From Gammaproteobacteria bacterium (lineage in GTDB: Bacteria > Pseudomonadota > Gammaproteobacteria > Steroidobacterales > Rariloculaceae): 64,000 nucleotides of DNA. Below the pieces are notes generated by a model, which was given only the letters and a program-made list of their open reading frames with translations, did no database searches and was not told the DNA's origin. Of the stretch, positions 10,111 to 20,036 are shown in pieces. Position 1 is the stretch's first letter. Each line of letters starts with the position of its first letter. A program made the position numbers and the translations under genes. Location of the stretch: contig JAJDVG010000002.1 of NCBI GenBank assembly GCA_022826245.1, positions 62,001 to 126,000 of the forward strand, given 5' to 3'.

Positions 10111-12543
10111 CTACTCCCTCGTTTGCGCGATGCCTTGCACCGCGTCTGGTTCAGCTAACTTGGTCCGCATCTGGAACGGCAGACTGTCCACGATGCCCAG
10201 TACGATCGACATCATAGTGTAGTCCTCCTGAGCGGCATTTCGCAAGATTCGTCGGACCTGCGGCATGTCGGCCGGTTCGAGCCCCCGGCCGATGGCGTAG
10301 ATCAACAATTTTTCGGCAACCGTACCCGCGAACACCTCGGGTTGCGAGAGGATCGCTGCGCGCAGCGCCGCGGGCCCATCGACCGCGGTGCCGTCGGCAA
10401 GCACGCCAGCGGAGTCGATCGTCAGCCCTTCCCTGCTGGTCTCGCGCCATTGGCCCACGGCGTCGAAGTTCTCAAGCGCAAAACCGACAGGATCGATGTT
10501 GTCATGGCAAGACGCGCACTGGGGACTCGCCCGGTGCAACTCAAGCTGTTCGCGAACCGTCGAAGGTCTGCCCACGGGCACGCTTTCCGACAGATCGGGA
10601 ACTACCGGCGGAGGCGGAGGCGGCGGACTGTTCATCAGGTTCGCAAGAACGTATTTGCCACGAATGATCGGCGACGTTCGAGTCGCCGCCGAGGTCAACG
10701 ACAGCAGACTGCCGTGACCGAGCAGACCCCAACGGTTCGGGTCCGTCAATTCCACCTGGCGAAAGCGCGTACCGTAGACGCCGGGGATATCGTAATGCCG
10801 GGCCAGACGTTCATTGACGAATGTGTAGTTTGCGTCGAGCATCTCGAGCACGCTGCGGTTCTCCCTGAGGACGTGCCCGAACAGCATCTCGGTCTCGCGG
10901 CGGAACGCCTTGCGCAGGTTGTCGTCGAAGTCCGGAAACAGCAGAAGGTCGGGAATGACGCGCTGTTCGAGATTGCGAAGCTGCAGCCACTGTCCGGTGA
11001 AATTGGCGACGAGCGAATCGGCGCGCTCGTCCGCAACCATGCGCCTGACCTGGGCTTCGAGCACACTCGGCTCACGCAAACTTCCCTCGATCGCGAGATC
11101 GAGCAGTTCGTCGTCGGGGATGCTCGACCACAGGAAGAACGACAGCCGCGACGCGAGTTCGACATCGCTGATCGCGTGGCTCGCGCCGACCGGCAGATCC
11201 TCAGAGTCGTGCTCCGCGCGGAACAGGAACGACGGGCTGACGAGAATCCGCGCAAGGCCCGCGCGTATGCCGCTGTCGAAGTCGCCGCCGCCGTCGCGCG
11301 CATCGTTATAGAACGCGAGCGGCGCCTCGATATCGGGCGCGTCGACGGATCGGCGGAAAGCGCGCCTGGCAAGTGTCGAGAAAATCTCGGCCGCACACGG
11401 CGCTTCCTCGACGGCGGACGCGGGTTCGCAGACGAAAACTCGCTCCCGGCTGGGCGTGTCGCTGACTCCGGTCACATTGAACGGGCCGGTAATCGTCGCC
11501 GTTTCGAGCCTCGGATATCCCGCGATATTGTGTACGTCCTGGGAGGCGCGCAGCGGCGGTTGCCAGGCATTCTGTTCCTTCTCCGGCCGCTCGACCCAGG
11601 TGAACGCGAGATCGTGCGGCCCGGCGCTTATCGGTATCGGGGGCGATGTCATCAACTGGTCGATCTCGAGTTTCGCGAGTACCTGGTCCTCGATCTGCAG
11701 GTTGTGGATGTCGGGGCCGCCGATCATCGCGGAGTAAACCTGCTCCCCGTCGACCATGATCACGAACTCGTGCGGAGTGTCGTGACCCTCGACACCGAAG
11801 TAACCTTCGATAAGGCCGAAAATCAGCCGGCCCGACAGCACGTAATCGCCATCGGCCGCGAAATTGTGACGAACGAGCACACCGCCGCGCGTGCCGAGCG
11901 GCAGACCCTCCAGGTGCTTGTCCTGCGTGACCTCCATGGCGATCGTATACGGGTAGGCCAACGGCACCGCCTCGGCATCCCCGACGGCCAATGCGCTGAC
12001 CCTGAGCGCAGCGGTGAGGTAGCGCTCGAGCAGCAATGGCGACGTCGTCAGCGCGGAAGCGATGTTGTCGAAGCCGAAGTCGCCGCCGTCGCTCGGCAGC
12101 AGTTCCATCACGTCGACTTCGATGCCGAGCAGATCGCGTATGGCATTGGCATACTCGGCACGATTGAGGCGGTGCACGAGATGCGTACCGGAATAGGGTT
12201 CCGCGTTCGCCGCGGCATCCAGCCTCGATTCCAGCGCCGCAACGAACTCGGCTCGCGCCGCAGCTTCGGGTTGCGGCTCGCTGCGCGGCGGCATCATGGC
12301 CACGCGGAGCTTTGCTATCGCGGCCTCGAACAGCGCCCTGTCGGCAACGACATCGGACGGGTTCAAGCCCTCGAACGAAACTCCGCCGGTGACCTCGTAG
12401 TCGTTGTGGCACTCGACGCAGTAACTGTCGAGCATCGCCCAATGCTCGGTGAGTGCCGCTTCAGGGGAGCGAGCTTGCCAGACATACGCGGCCACCGCCG
12501 CTACGGCTACGGCGCCCGTCCCGAGGTAAAGCTGGGTTTTCAT
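10111..12543 (-). CDS. DUF1592 (DUF1587/1588/1585-type) c-heme protein
   Basis: CxxCH motifs 'YCVECHNDYEV' and 'CASCHDNIDPVGFALENFDAVG'; 'HRLNRAEYANAIRDLLG', 'NSPPPPPPPVVPDL'. Confidence 0.9.
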   Translation of the reverse strand: MKTQLYLGTGAVAVAAVAAYVWQARSPEAALTEHWAMLDSYCVECHNDYEVTGGVSFEGLNPSDVVADRALFEAAIAKLRVAMMPPRSEPQPEAAARAEFVAALESRLDAAANAEPYSGTHLVHRLNRAEYANAIRDLLGIEVDVMELLPSDGGDFGFDNIASALTTSPLLLERYLTAALRVSALAVGDAEAVPLAYPYTIAMEVTQDKHLEGLPLGTRGGVLVRHNFAADGDYVLSGRLIFGLIEGYFGVEGHDTPHEFVIMVDGEQVYSAMIGGPDIHNLQIEDQVLAKLEIDQLMTSPPIPISAGPHDLAFTWVERPEKEQNAWQPPLRASQDVHNIAGYPRLETATITGPFNVTGVSDTPSRERVFVCEPASAVEEAPCAAEIFSTLARRAFRRSVDAPDIEAPLAFYNDARDGGGDFDSGIRAGLARILVSPSFLFRAEHDSEDLPVGASHAISDVELASRLSFFLWSSIPDDELLDLAIEGSLREPSVLEAQVRRMVADERADSLVANFTGQWLQLRNLEQRVIPDLLLFPDFDDNLRKAFRRETEMLFGHVLRENRSVLEMLDANYTFVNERLARHYDIPGVYGTRFRQVELTDPNRWGLLGHGSLLSLTSAATRTSPIIRGKYVLANLMNSPPPPPPPVVPDLSESVPVGRPSTVREQLELHRASPQCASCHDNIDPVGFALENFDAVGQWRETSREGLTIDSAGVLADGTAVDGPAALRAAILSQPEVFAGTVAEKLLIYAIGRGLEPADMPQVRRILRNAAQEDYTMMSIVLGIVDSLPFQMRTKLAEPDAVQGIAQTRE

Positions 12544-14210
12544 CAGGCGTCGTCCGGTTCGTCCGCGTCTTCCTCCGCAGGTTCGGGCGCGGGCTCGATG
12601 GGCACGCCGGCCTCCTCCATCGCGGTACGCAGCGCGCTCGCGATTTCATCAGGCGTGGCGCCCTCGATGTTTATGCGGCCCGGTTCAAAAACGTTTTCGT
12701 GCGCCTCGGTCGGCAGAGCTTCGGCGACATGCAACGCCGTCAGCCCGTCCTCGTCCTTCGCATCGAGGGTGGCACCCGCATCGATCAACGCTCCGATAGT
12801 GCCAAGATTGCGAGTCCTCACGGCTTCGTGCAGCGCGAATGTCTCGTCTTCGGGCATGGCCGCGTCCGGATCCGCGCCGGCATCGAGCAGCAACTGAACC
12901 GCGTCGGCCGGCTCGCGATTGGAAAGCTCGCGAAACGGCGGCGGGCCTTCGCGTTCGTAGCCGGGACCGGCCGACAAGCGCACGCCCTTGCCGCCGTTGA
13001 TCGCCGCGATCAGCGCCGGCTTGCCGGCGTGTGTGTTGGCGCCCATCCCGGCCACGCTCATCCCGAGACCTTCGATCTCCTCCGGCATCCAGTTCACGTC
13101 GACACCCTGCGCGATGAGCAACTTGAGCGCCTCGACGTCCGCGGCCACGGCCGCGCGATAGAACGCCGTGCCGTTATTGTAGGTGTCGCAGCACATTTCC
13201 TCCGAGTGCATCTGCTGGACGAGCGGCTTGTCGGGATCGGCGCCCGCTTCGAGCAGGAGCGCCACGAGATCGAGCGCAGTCAATTCGTTATCGTGATTCG
13301 CGCGAAGCTGGGAACCGTCCCGCGCATACCAGTCGGTCGTCGCGTCGCGCATCTGGACGGCGTGATAGAGCGAGCCGTCGTCGGGGTCCGCGCCGAGTTC
13401 AAGCAGCTTCGCCGCAAGATCGAAGCGGTCGTTGACAATGGCGAGCATCATTGCGGTCGCGTCGTCGCCGTTCCTGATGTTCAGGTCGGCACCCGCGTCC
13501 ACCAGCCGCCTGACGATGTCCTCGTCGCCGTTGCGTACCGCCCACATCAATGCCGTGAAGCCGCCGCTCGAATAGTCGCCGTAGTCGCTGCGTTGGGTCA
13601 GCTCCGTAAAACGCGCCTGCGCGTTCGGGTCGGCGCCCGCCAGGAGCAGCGTATCGACGACGTCAATATGCCCTTCCGCCGTCGCCCACATCAGCGCCGT
13701 CTGGTGCTGGAACGAGTCCGCGGCGTTCGGATCTGCGCCGCGCTCGAGCAAAAGGCTGACAGCGTCGACGCGTCCCGTCCCCGCGGCAGCCGTGAGCGGA
13801 CTCAGACCTTCAGGATGCCCGAGCGCGATATCGGCACCGCCGTCAAGCAGCACCCGGATAACGGCGGCGTCGCCCGTGCGGCTCGCCTGCAGCAGCGGCG
13901 TCACGCCGAAGTCGTTCGCGGCGTTCGGATCGGCGCCGGCTTCAAGGAGGGCTTGCGCCATTTCGGCATGATGGTTATAGGCCGCCCACAAAAGCGCCGT
14001 CGAGCCATCGGAAGCGACAAGATTGACGTCCGCTCCCTGTGCGATGAGTTCGCTCACCGCGGAAAGTTCGTCATCGCGAGCGGCATCGGCGATCGGACTC
14101 CCGGCCGCGTGACCGGGACCGGTGGGCCAGATCAGAACGGCCGCCGCCATCAGAACCGGGATACCGGGCGCAGCCCGGTTGGTCAAACGCAGGATTACTG
14201 GTGCGCGCAT
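12543..14210 (-). CDS. Ankyrin-repeat protein, exported
   Basis: Many repeats of the type 'TALMWATAEGHIDVVDTLLLAGADPNAQ'; start at MRAPVILRL with signal peptide; stop overlaps next start (TGATG). Confidence 0.9.
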   Translation of the reverse strand: MRAPVILRLTNRAAPGIPVLMAAAVLIWPTGPGHAAGSPIADAARDDELSAVSELIAQGADVNLVASDGSTALLWAAYNHHAEMAQALLEAGADPNAANDFGVTPLLQASRTGDAAVIRVLLDGGADIALGHPEGLSPLTAAAGTGRVDAVSLLLERGADPNAADSFQHQTALMWATAEGHIDVVDTLLLAGADPNAQARFTELTQRSDYGDYSSGGFTALMWAVRNGDEDIVRRLVDAGADLNIRNGDDATAMMLAIVNDRFDLAAKLLELGADPDDGSLYHAVQMRDATTDWYARDGSQLRANHDNELTALDLVALLLEAGADPDKPLVQQMHSEEMCCDTYNNGTAFYRAAVAADVEALKLLIAQGVDVNWMPEEIEGLGMSVAGMGANTHAGKPALIAAINGGKGVRLSAGPGYEREGPPPFRELSNREPADAVQLLLDAGADPDAAMPEDETFALHEAVRTRNLGTIGALIDAGATLDAKDEDGLTALHVAEALPTEAHENVFEPGRINIEGATPDEIASALRTAMEEAGVPIEPAPEPAEEDADEPDDA

Positions 14211-14429
14211 GTGATCTCTCCCCTCAACCTGAGCCGGCCGGGGCACGCGCCTGGATAGATAGCGTGCCGCGACGACCGAGCATGACCCACATCCGGATGA
14301 AACCACTGGAATATATCACAACGGCAATTGGCCGGTGAGCGGGGGAACTGGCCTGGACGCCGTCGAAACGACGCTCATGGGCAACAAACCGCGGCGCGAC
14401 GATCGCACCGCCCGACTGCAACGATCGCG

Positions 14430-15731
14430 TTAGTTCATCACGCGTGAGCGGATGCCTTCGCGATCGACCTCCTCGCCGCGCAGATACACCGATGCGATCC
14501 GCCGCGTGTTCGTGATGTCATCGAGCGGGTTGGCTTCGAGCACGACGAAATCGGCGCTCTTGCCCGCCTCGATCGTGCCCATGTCCGTGAGCCCGAGCGC
14601 GGCGGCGGAGGTGCCGGTCGCCGCAACGATCACGTCCGCGGGCGACATGCCGGCTTCCACCATGTCTTCCATTTCGACATGCGCCGCCCACGGCGTGTTG
14701 CCGTCCGTGCCGAACGCCACGATCATGCCGGCTTCGCTGAGTCTTGCAAGGTTGCGCGCCTGGATGCCGTGCGCTTCCTGAGCAGCGGGATCCGCCTCGG
14801 TCGCCTGCAGCGCCTGCAACTGGTCGTCGGGCATCGTGCCGGCCAGCCAGCCCAGGTCCGTCGGAACGCCGCGCGCCGGCAGGTTCGGAACGAGCACGAC
14901 GTCCGGGCGTTCGGCGACGAGGTCCAGGAACTCCTGGTCGATGTCCCGGTCGCGAACGCCGTGCGCGAAGACATCGACACCGGCCTGCAACAGCCCCTTG
15001 CCATCCTCGAGATTGAAAATGTGCGCCGCAACCTGAAGGCCGTTCGCGTGCGCTTCCTCGATGACGGCCGTGTAAATCTCGGGGCTGAGCTTGTCGTACT
15101 GGCCGTCGCGGTCATCGACCCAGATCTTGATCATGTCGACGTCGCGGGCTGCCTCGTCCCTGACGGCCTGACGGGCTTCGTCTTCAGTCGTGACCCAGTG
15201 AACGACCCGGCGGCCCGGCTCGGGCGACGTGATGCCGAGCCCCGCGGACAGGAAGCGCGCGGCGTCCGGAATCACCTCGTTGCGGATTTCAAGCGGCGTC
15301 CCGGCATCGTCGGACCCCATGCTGATTGCGGCTCCGACGCCGAAATAGGCGCGCCGCTGCAAGTCGGCGATGAGTTCGTCGCGCGTCGTGCTCATGTGCA
15401 CATGCGCATCGACGATCGCGGGAATGACGGTCATGCCGGACAGGTCCACGCGGGCCGCGCCATCGGGCACGGCAATGGAACCTGCGGCCCCCACCTCGAT
15501 GATTTGTCCCTCGTCGACGGAAAACGTCCCGTTTTCGATCGGCGCGGAGCCGTCACCGACAATGAGTCGCGCACCTTCGTACACGACCACGCTCGACTCC
15601 GGCGTGGGCGGCGGCGGCTCCGGAGCGGGTTCACAGCCAGCCAGTCCAACCATAAACGCAAGCGCGGCCAGCATCGGTGCGCTGAAGCCGCGGCTATGTC
15701 TCGATTTCTTGTTCTGTGCTTGCATCGTCAA
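14430..15731 (-). CDS. Amidohydrolase family lipoprotein
   Basis: 'SGMTVIPAIVDAHVHMSTTRDE', 'FGTDGNTPWAAHVEMEDMVEAGM', 'AGKSADFVVLEANPLDDI'; lipobox-like LAGC. Confidence 0.88.
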   Translation of the reverse strand: MTMQAQNKKSRHSRGFSAPMLAALAFMVGLAGCEPAPEPPPPTPESSVVVYEGARLIVGDGSAPIENGTFSVDEGQIIEVGAAGSIAVPDGAARVDLSGMTVIPAIVDAHVHMSTTRDELIADLQRRAYFGVGAAISMGSDDAGTPLEIRNEVIPDAARFLSAGLGITSPEPGRRVVHWVTTEDEARQAVRDEAARDVDMIKIWVDDRDGQYDKLSPEIYTAVIEEAHANGLQVAAHIFNLEDGKGLLQAGVDVFAHGVRDRDIDQEFLDLVAERPDVVLVPNLPARGVPTDLGWLAGTMPDDQLQALQATEADPAAQEAHGIQARNLARLSEAGMIVAFGTDGNTPWAAHVEMEDMVEAGMSPADVIVAATGTSAAALGLTDMGTIEAGKSADFVVLEANPLDDITNTRRIASVYLRGEEVDREGIRSRVMN

Positions 15732-15919
15732 CTCCGGTGGCCTACAGACGAACTTGAACTGTCAATATTACGCTCCGGCGGCAATACACGCATCCGGCGT
15801 GCGGCAAGATCCTGATTCACGCCGGCACGGTGGACTTCCGGGCACATTCGCACAATCTTGCGGCACGCGATACGCTTCGCCGTCGTGTCCTGCGAAGAAC
15901 CAAGAAGGGGAGACCACCG

Positions 15920-17602
15920 ATGCAATCCGTGATGATCGTGGTGCTGGGGCTCGCCGGAATGGCGTTCGGCTGGTTTGTCTATTCGCGGTTCATCGCGACG
16001 AGGATCTATCGGCTCGATCCCGATTTCGTGACGCCGGCGCACGAGCTTCGCGACGGTGTCGACTATGTGCCGACCAACAGGTACGTACTGTGGGGCCATC
16101 ACTTCACGTCGGTCGCCGGCGCCGCACCGATCGTCGGACCCGCGATTGCCGTGTACTGGGGTTGGGTGCCGGCCGTTCTCTGGGTCACGCTCGGAACCGT
16201 ATTCTTCGCCGGCGTGCACGATTTCGGCGCGATCTGGGCCAGCGCCCGCAACCAGGGCAAGTCGATCGGCGCCCTGTCCGAAGACGTCGTCGGCAAGCGC
16301 ACGCGCGCGCTGTTCATGATCGTCATTTTTCTCGTGCTGCTCATGGTCAATGCCGTGTTCGGCGTCGTCATCGCGGGCTTGTTCGTCGATACATCGACGG
16401 CGGTGTTCCCCGCCTGGTCGGCGATCGCGGTCGCGCTCATCATCGGCCAGCTACTGCACCGCAACTTCAATCTCACGCTGCTCTCGGTGCTCGGTGTCGC
16501 TGCCCTCTACACCTCGATTTACGTCGGCAGCCTCATGCCGATCGAACTGCCCGACCAGATGTTCGGCCTCGCAGCCAACGCCAATTGGCTCATCATCCTG
16601 TTCGTCTATGCGGCCATCGCATCGATGCTGCCGGTCTGGGTGCTGCTTCAGCCGCGTGACTTCATCAACGGCATGCAGCTCTTCATCGGCTTGATTCTGC
16701 TCTACAGCGCCGTGTTGATCTCCCTGCCTGACATATCGGCGCCGGCCTTCAACAGCCAGGTGGGCGCGGATGCGCCGTCGATCGTCCCGTTGCTGTTCGT
16801 GACGATCGCCTGCGGCGCAGTCTCGGGATTTCACGGCATCGTGTCGTCGGGTACGACGTCGAAGCAACTCGACAAGGAGACCGATGCCCGTTTCGTGGGC
16901 TATCTCGGCGCGGTCGGCGAAGGCTCGCTCGCGCTGATCACGATCGTGGCGGTCAGCGGCGCCGCGCTCGCGGCAACGCCCGAACTATGGCATGCGCTTT
17001 ACGAGCGCTACGGCGAAGCCGGAGCGGCGACTTTCGTTCAGGGCGGAGCGCAGCTCATACAGGACGGCTGGGGCATCCCGGTCGCCGTATCGACCACACT
17101 GCTCGCGACGATGGTCGTGCTGTTCGCCGCTACGACGATGGATACCGGAGTGCGCCTGCAGCGCTACATCATCCAGGAATGGGGCGAGATCTACGGGATC
17201 GGAGTGCTCAGGAACGGCGTCGTGTCCACGCTCGTCGCTGTCGGCTGCTGTCTGTTCCTCGCATTCGGCGCGGGCGGCGCGTCGGGTCAGGGGGGACTGA
17301 TCATCTGGCCGCTGTTCGGGTCGACGAACCAGATCCTCGCGGGGCTCACGTTGCTCGTCATCTCGGTCATGCTGATCAAGCTCGGCCGGCCGGCCCGCTA
17401 CACGCTGATCCCGATGATGTTCGTGCTGATCACGTCGGCCTGGGCGGCGCTGCTCAAGCTGATCGAGTGGTATCTGGCCGGTAACTGGCTGCTGGTCGCC
17501 ATCGACCTGGTCGTGATCGTCACGAGCCTGCTCGTGATTCTCGAAGCGGCGTCTGTGATCGCGCGCTACCGTCGCGACAATCTCGCGTCGGAAACGCTCT
17601 GA
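15920..17602 (+). CDS. cstA: Carbon starvation protein A family (CstA) transporter
   Basis: 'GHHFTSVAGAAPIVGPAIAVYWGWVPAVLWVTLGTVFFAGVHDF', 'SGFHGIVSSGTTSKQL', 'LFGSTNQILAGLTLL'. Confidence 0.92.
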   Translation: MQSVMIVVLGLAGMAFGWFVYSRFIATRIYRLDPDFVTPAHELRDGVDYVPTNRYVLWGHHFTSVAGAAPIVGPAIAVYWGWVPAVLWVTLGTVFFAGVHDFGAIWASARNQGKSIGALSEDVVGKRTRALFMIVIFLVLLMVNAVFGVVIAGLFVDTSTAVFPAWSAIAVALIIGQLLHRNFNLTLLSVLGVAALYTSIYVGSLMPIELPDQMFGLAANANWLIILFVYAAIASMLPVWVLLQPRDFINGMQLFIGLILLYSAVLISLPDISAPAFNSQVGADAPSIVPLLFVTIACGAVSGFHGIVSSGTTSKQLDKETDARFVGYLGAVGEGSLALITIVAVSGAALAATPELWHALYERYGEAGAATFVQGGAQLIQDGWGIPVAVSTTLLATMVVLFAATTMDTGVRLQRYIIQEWGEIYGIGVLRNGVVSTLVAVGCCLFLAFGAGGASGQGGLIIWPLFGSTNQILAGLTLLVISVMLIKLGRPARYTLIPMMFVLITSAWAALLKLIEWYLAGNWLLVAIDLVVIVTSLLVILEAASVIARYRRDNLASETL

Positions 17603-17671
17603 GCAATCTGCCGGGAGCAGTTCGTAGCGGCGTCCGCTGCCGGTCGCGATGCCGGTGCCGGCACGGCGACC

Positions 17672-18088
17672 TTACTCGTCGTCGGATTCGTCCCGGACAC
17701 CGCCGCCGAAGACCGCCTCACCGTTCTCGCGGCTGATGCCGCTGGCACGCGCAACCGTGGGCCGGCCGCGCGCCCGGTGACCACTGACGAGGATCCGGTC
17801 GCCGGGTTGCAGGTCGTTGCGCGACCAGCCGTTTCGCATCAGCGAATTGGGGCTCGACAATTCGAAGTCGTATGTGACGGTTTCGCCGTTCTCTTCCACG
17901 TCAACGTGGAGCCAGCCGTGCGGGTTCGTCCACTGGATCGAATTCACCACGCCCTCGATCCGGAACGGTTGATTGATGTCGAACTCCGAAGCGAAGGAAT
18001 GGTGGGCCGACGACGATGCCGGCAGCAGCCCGGTGACGATGATCAGAGCGCCGCAAGCTGCCACGAAACGAAGAATCGATGCTGTCAT
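17672..18088 (-). CDS. DUF6152-like small exported protein
   Basis: Signal peptide ending ...SSSA then HHSFASEFD; 'GVVNSIQWTNPHGWLHVDV', 'RNGWSRNDLQPGDRILVSGHRA'. Confidence 0.82.
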   Translation of the reverse strand: MTASILRFVAACGALIIVTGLLPASSSAHHSFASEFDINQPFRIEGVVNSIQWTNPHGWLHVDVEENGETVTYDFELSSPNSLMRNGWSRNDLQPGDRILVSGHRARGRPTVARASGISRENGEAVFGGGVRDESDDE

Positions 18089-18144
18089 GTCCCTTGTCCT
18101 CGAAATGTCCGCCATCCGCTCGTCGCGCGCCCGCGCAGCCGTTT

Positions 18145-18993
18145 TCACTCGTCGGAATCGTAATAGTACCGGCTCGACACCTCGTTCTCGATGCATACGA
18201 ACTCGATCAGACTCGTGTCGAGCAGAATCCGCTGATTGACACGGACCGTGAACGGTTCCGTGTACGCCATCGGGTCCTCGATCGTCACATCGATCTCGAG
18301 CGTGCCGAAATTCGGCCGGCGGAAACGCTCGGTGATCTTGCCCGACGAGGTCAACGGGCTGCCGTTGTAGTCGAGCCAGACGTCATCGCGAAAGCCCGTG
18401 GTCTCGACGACGAGCGTGTCGCCGTCCCAGTGGCCGACGGAATAGCCGAACCACCACGGCAGGGCATCGCTGCCGGGCAATTCCCGGCCGTCGAGAAACA
18501 CCTGCCTCAGACCCGAGTTCGCCTCGTTGATGATCAGCACGAGTTCGGGCGTCTGCACGATTTTTCGCGGCTGCGGGTGCAGGTGGTAGTGCATGTGACC
18601 CATGGGCAGGCAATAGCCGTCGGGGTTGCCGCGCGCCATGTCGTCGATGCGCTCCTGGGTGATTCGGTCGCCCCACTCCGTGTAGGGCGGATCGAACTGG
18701 GCGCCGATATCGAAGAAGTGCGCGACCGGAGGTGAACCTTCCGGCGGATCCGCGTTAGGGCCCCGCCCGAGTTGCCCGTCGACGGGTCCGCGGCGCCCGC
18801 CTACTGCTTCCCAGATGCCCGACAGATCCGGCCGACCATCGGCCGTCGTCGGAGTCGGGCCTTCGAGATCGGGTTCCCCGTCGGCTGTCAACGGCACGTT
18901 GGGCGTCGGATGCGGCGCCCACTGTGCGAGCGCGGTTCCGGCTCCGAAGGAAAGGGATGCGGTCAAGGCCGCTGCAGACTTCCAGCCCTTCAC
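18145..18993 (-). CDS. Exported protein, WDGDTLVVET-type family
   Basis: 'TADGRPDLSGIWEAV', 'GYCLPMGH', 'GHWDGDTLVVETTGFRDDVW', 'EFVCIENE'. Confidence 0.8.
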   Translation of the reverse strand: MKGWKSAAALTASLSFGAGTALAQWAPHPTPNVPLTADGEPDLEGPTPTTADGRPDLSGIWEAVGGRRGPVDGQLGRGPNADPPEGSPPVAHFFDIGAQFDPPYTEWGDRITQERIDDMARGNPDGYCLPMGHMHYHLHPQPRKIVQTPELVLIINEANSGLRQVFLDGRELPGSDALPWWFGYSVGHWDGDTLVVETTGFRDDVWLDYNGSPLTSSGKITERFRRPNFGTLEIDVTIEDPMAYTEPFTVRVNQRILLDTSLIEFVCIENEVSSRYYYDSDE

Positions 18994-19130
18994 AGTTCAC
19001 TCCCGTATCTACGCATCGTCGCGCATTATGCCCTGATCGGCGGCCCACCGGGGAGACAGTGCCGCGCACGAGCGATCGACTGCGCGGCGCTCTCCGCTGC
19101 AAGCGCCCGTCTGCGACTCACGCGCGCTCG

Positions 19131-19766
19131 TCAGCGCTCGAGCGGGGGCAGCAACGCCTCCCGCCCCGGTGGCAGTTGCTGGTCGACCGCATTGAGCATG
19201 ATGCCGACCCTGATGTACTCACCCATGATCGCCATGAGCTGGACCGTGTGCTGATATCCGTAGAGGTCGACCATCTGCTGCCAGAGCTCGCTGCTGACCG
19301 CGTTGTCGCGCAGCAGAGTGCGTCCGAAAGTGATGAACGTGGCGTCCCTGTCCGATAGCCCGGTCACGTCGCGGTCGTACTTGACGACGTCGATGACCGA
19401 TTGCTCGAGACCCTGCCGCAACCCGGCGGGCTCGTGCGCGGACCATTCGAACTGTTGGTCGAACTCGCGCGCTGCGATCAGCACGGCAAGCTGAAAGAAA
19501 CGCGCACCGACAGGACTGCCCTCCCCCGACGGAATCCCGAGATAACGGTCCCTCGGTGCGTAGATCGTCACATGAGGCGGGCCCGGGCGGGCCTCGAAGT
19601 CCGGCCGCTCGGCCAGGTAGCGCCGCCCTTCCTCGTCAAGATCTTCCGGAGTCACGGGAGGCAAGCGCGAGAGCGTCACGGGATGAATGTCCGGCGGAAG
19701 CTGTGTCTGCGCCTGCGCCGCGACCGACAGCGCAGCAAGAAGCGCCAGGAACAATCGAACGGTCAT
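19131..19766 (-). CDS. Carboxymuconolactone decarboxylase (AhpD-fold)-like protein with signal peptide
   Basis: 'FFQLAVLIAAREFDQQFEWSAHEPAGLRQGLEQSVIDVVKYDRDVTGLSDRDATFITFGRTLLRDNAVSSELWQQMVDLYGYQHTVQLMAIMGEY' pattern; signal peptide MTVRLFLALLAALSVAAQAQ. Confidence 0.75.
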   Translation of the reverse strand: MTVRLFLALLAALSVAAQAQTQLPPDIHPVTLSRLPPVTPEDLDEEGRRYLAERPDFEARPGPPHVTIYAPRDRYLGIPSGEGSPVGARFFQLAVLIAAREFDQQFEWSAHEPAGLRQGLEQSVIDVVKYDRDVTGLSDRDATFITFGRTLLRDNAVSSELWQQMVDLYGYQHTVQLMAIMGEYIRVGIMLNAVDQQLPPGREALLPPLER

Positions 19767-19856
19767 GGTTTTCCCCCAGTTCGCGAAACGATTGAAAATC
19801 CAGTCTAGCCAGCGCCTGCCCGACCGTCCAGACGCGGCTCGGGACGTCCGTACAGG

Positions 19857-20012
19857 GGTTTTCCGATCAGCTACGCCGTGGACGGCAAGCAGTTCGTCGC
19901 CGTATCGACCGGGCTCGGCCGGGGCAGTCCGAGAGGCGTGCCGGCGACGAGCACACCGGAAATCAGCGTGCCCGCCCGCGGGCATGCCCTTTGCATGTTT
20001 GCCCTGCCGTAG
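19857..20012 (+). pseudogene. 3' remnant of a PQQ-dependent dehydrogenase gene
   Basis: Own translation in a frame not in the ORF track: GFPISYAVDGKQFVAVSTGLGRGSPRGVPATSTPEISVPARGHALCMFALP*; compare GFPISFAVDGRQYVAVSTG...VFVFALP of the intact gene at 1528-3267; no start or upstream domain. Confidence 0.8.
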
Positions 20013-20036
20013 CCGGGGTGCGCGTTGACCGCTCCC

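Noticed and set aside
10342-12897. 851-aa plus-strand ORF antisense to the DUF1592 and ankyrin genes
   Set aside because: Arg/Val/Asp-rich shadow translation typical of GC-rich antisense frames; the minus-strand frames carry heme motifs and ankyrin repeats.
12543-14210. Periodic sequence in the ankyrin region considered as DNA repeat/CRISPR
   Set aside because: Periodicity is protein-level (~33-aa ankyrin units) with diverged nucleotides; no identical repeats with unique spacers.
12453-14258. 601-aa plus-strand ORF antisense to the ankyrin gene
   Set aside because: Shadow frame with repetitive composition mirroring the ankyrin repeats; no family resemblance.
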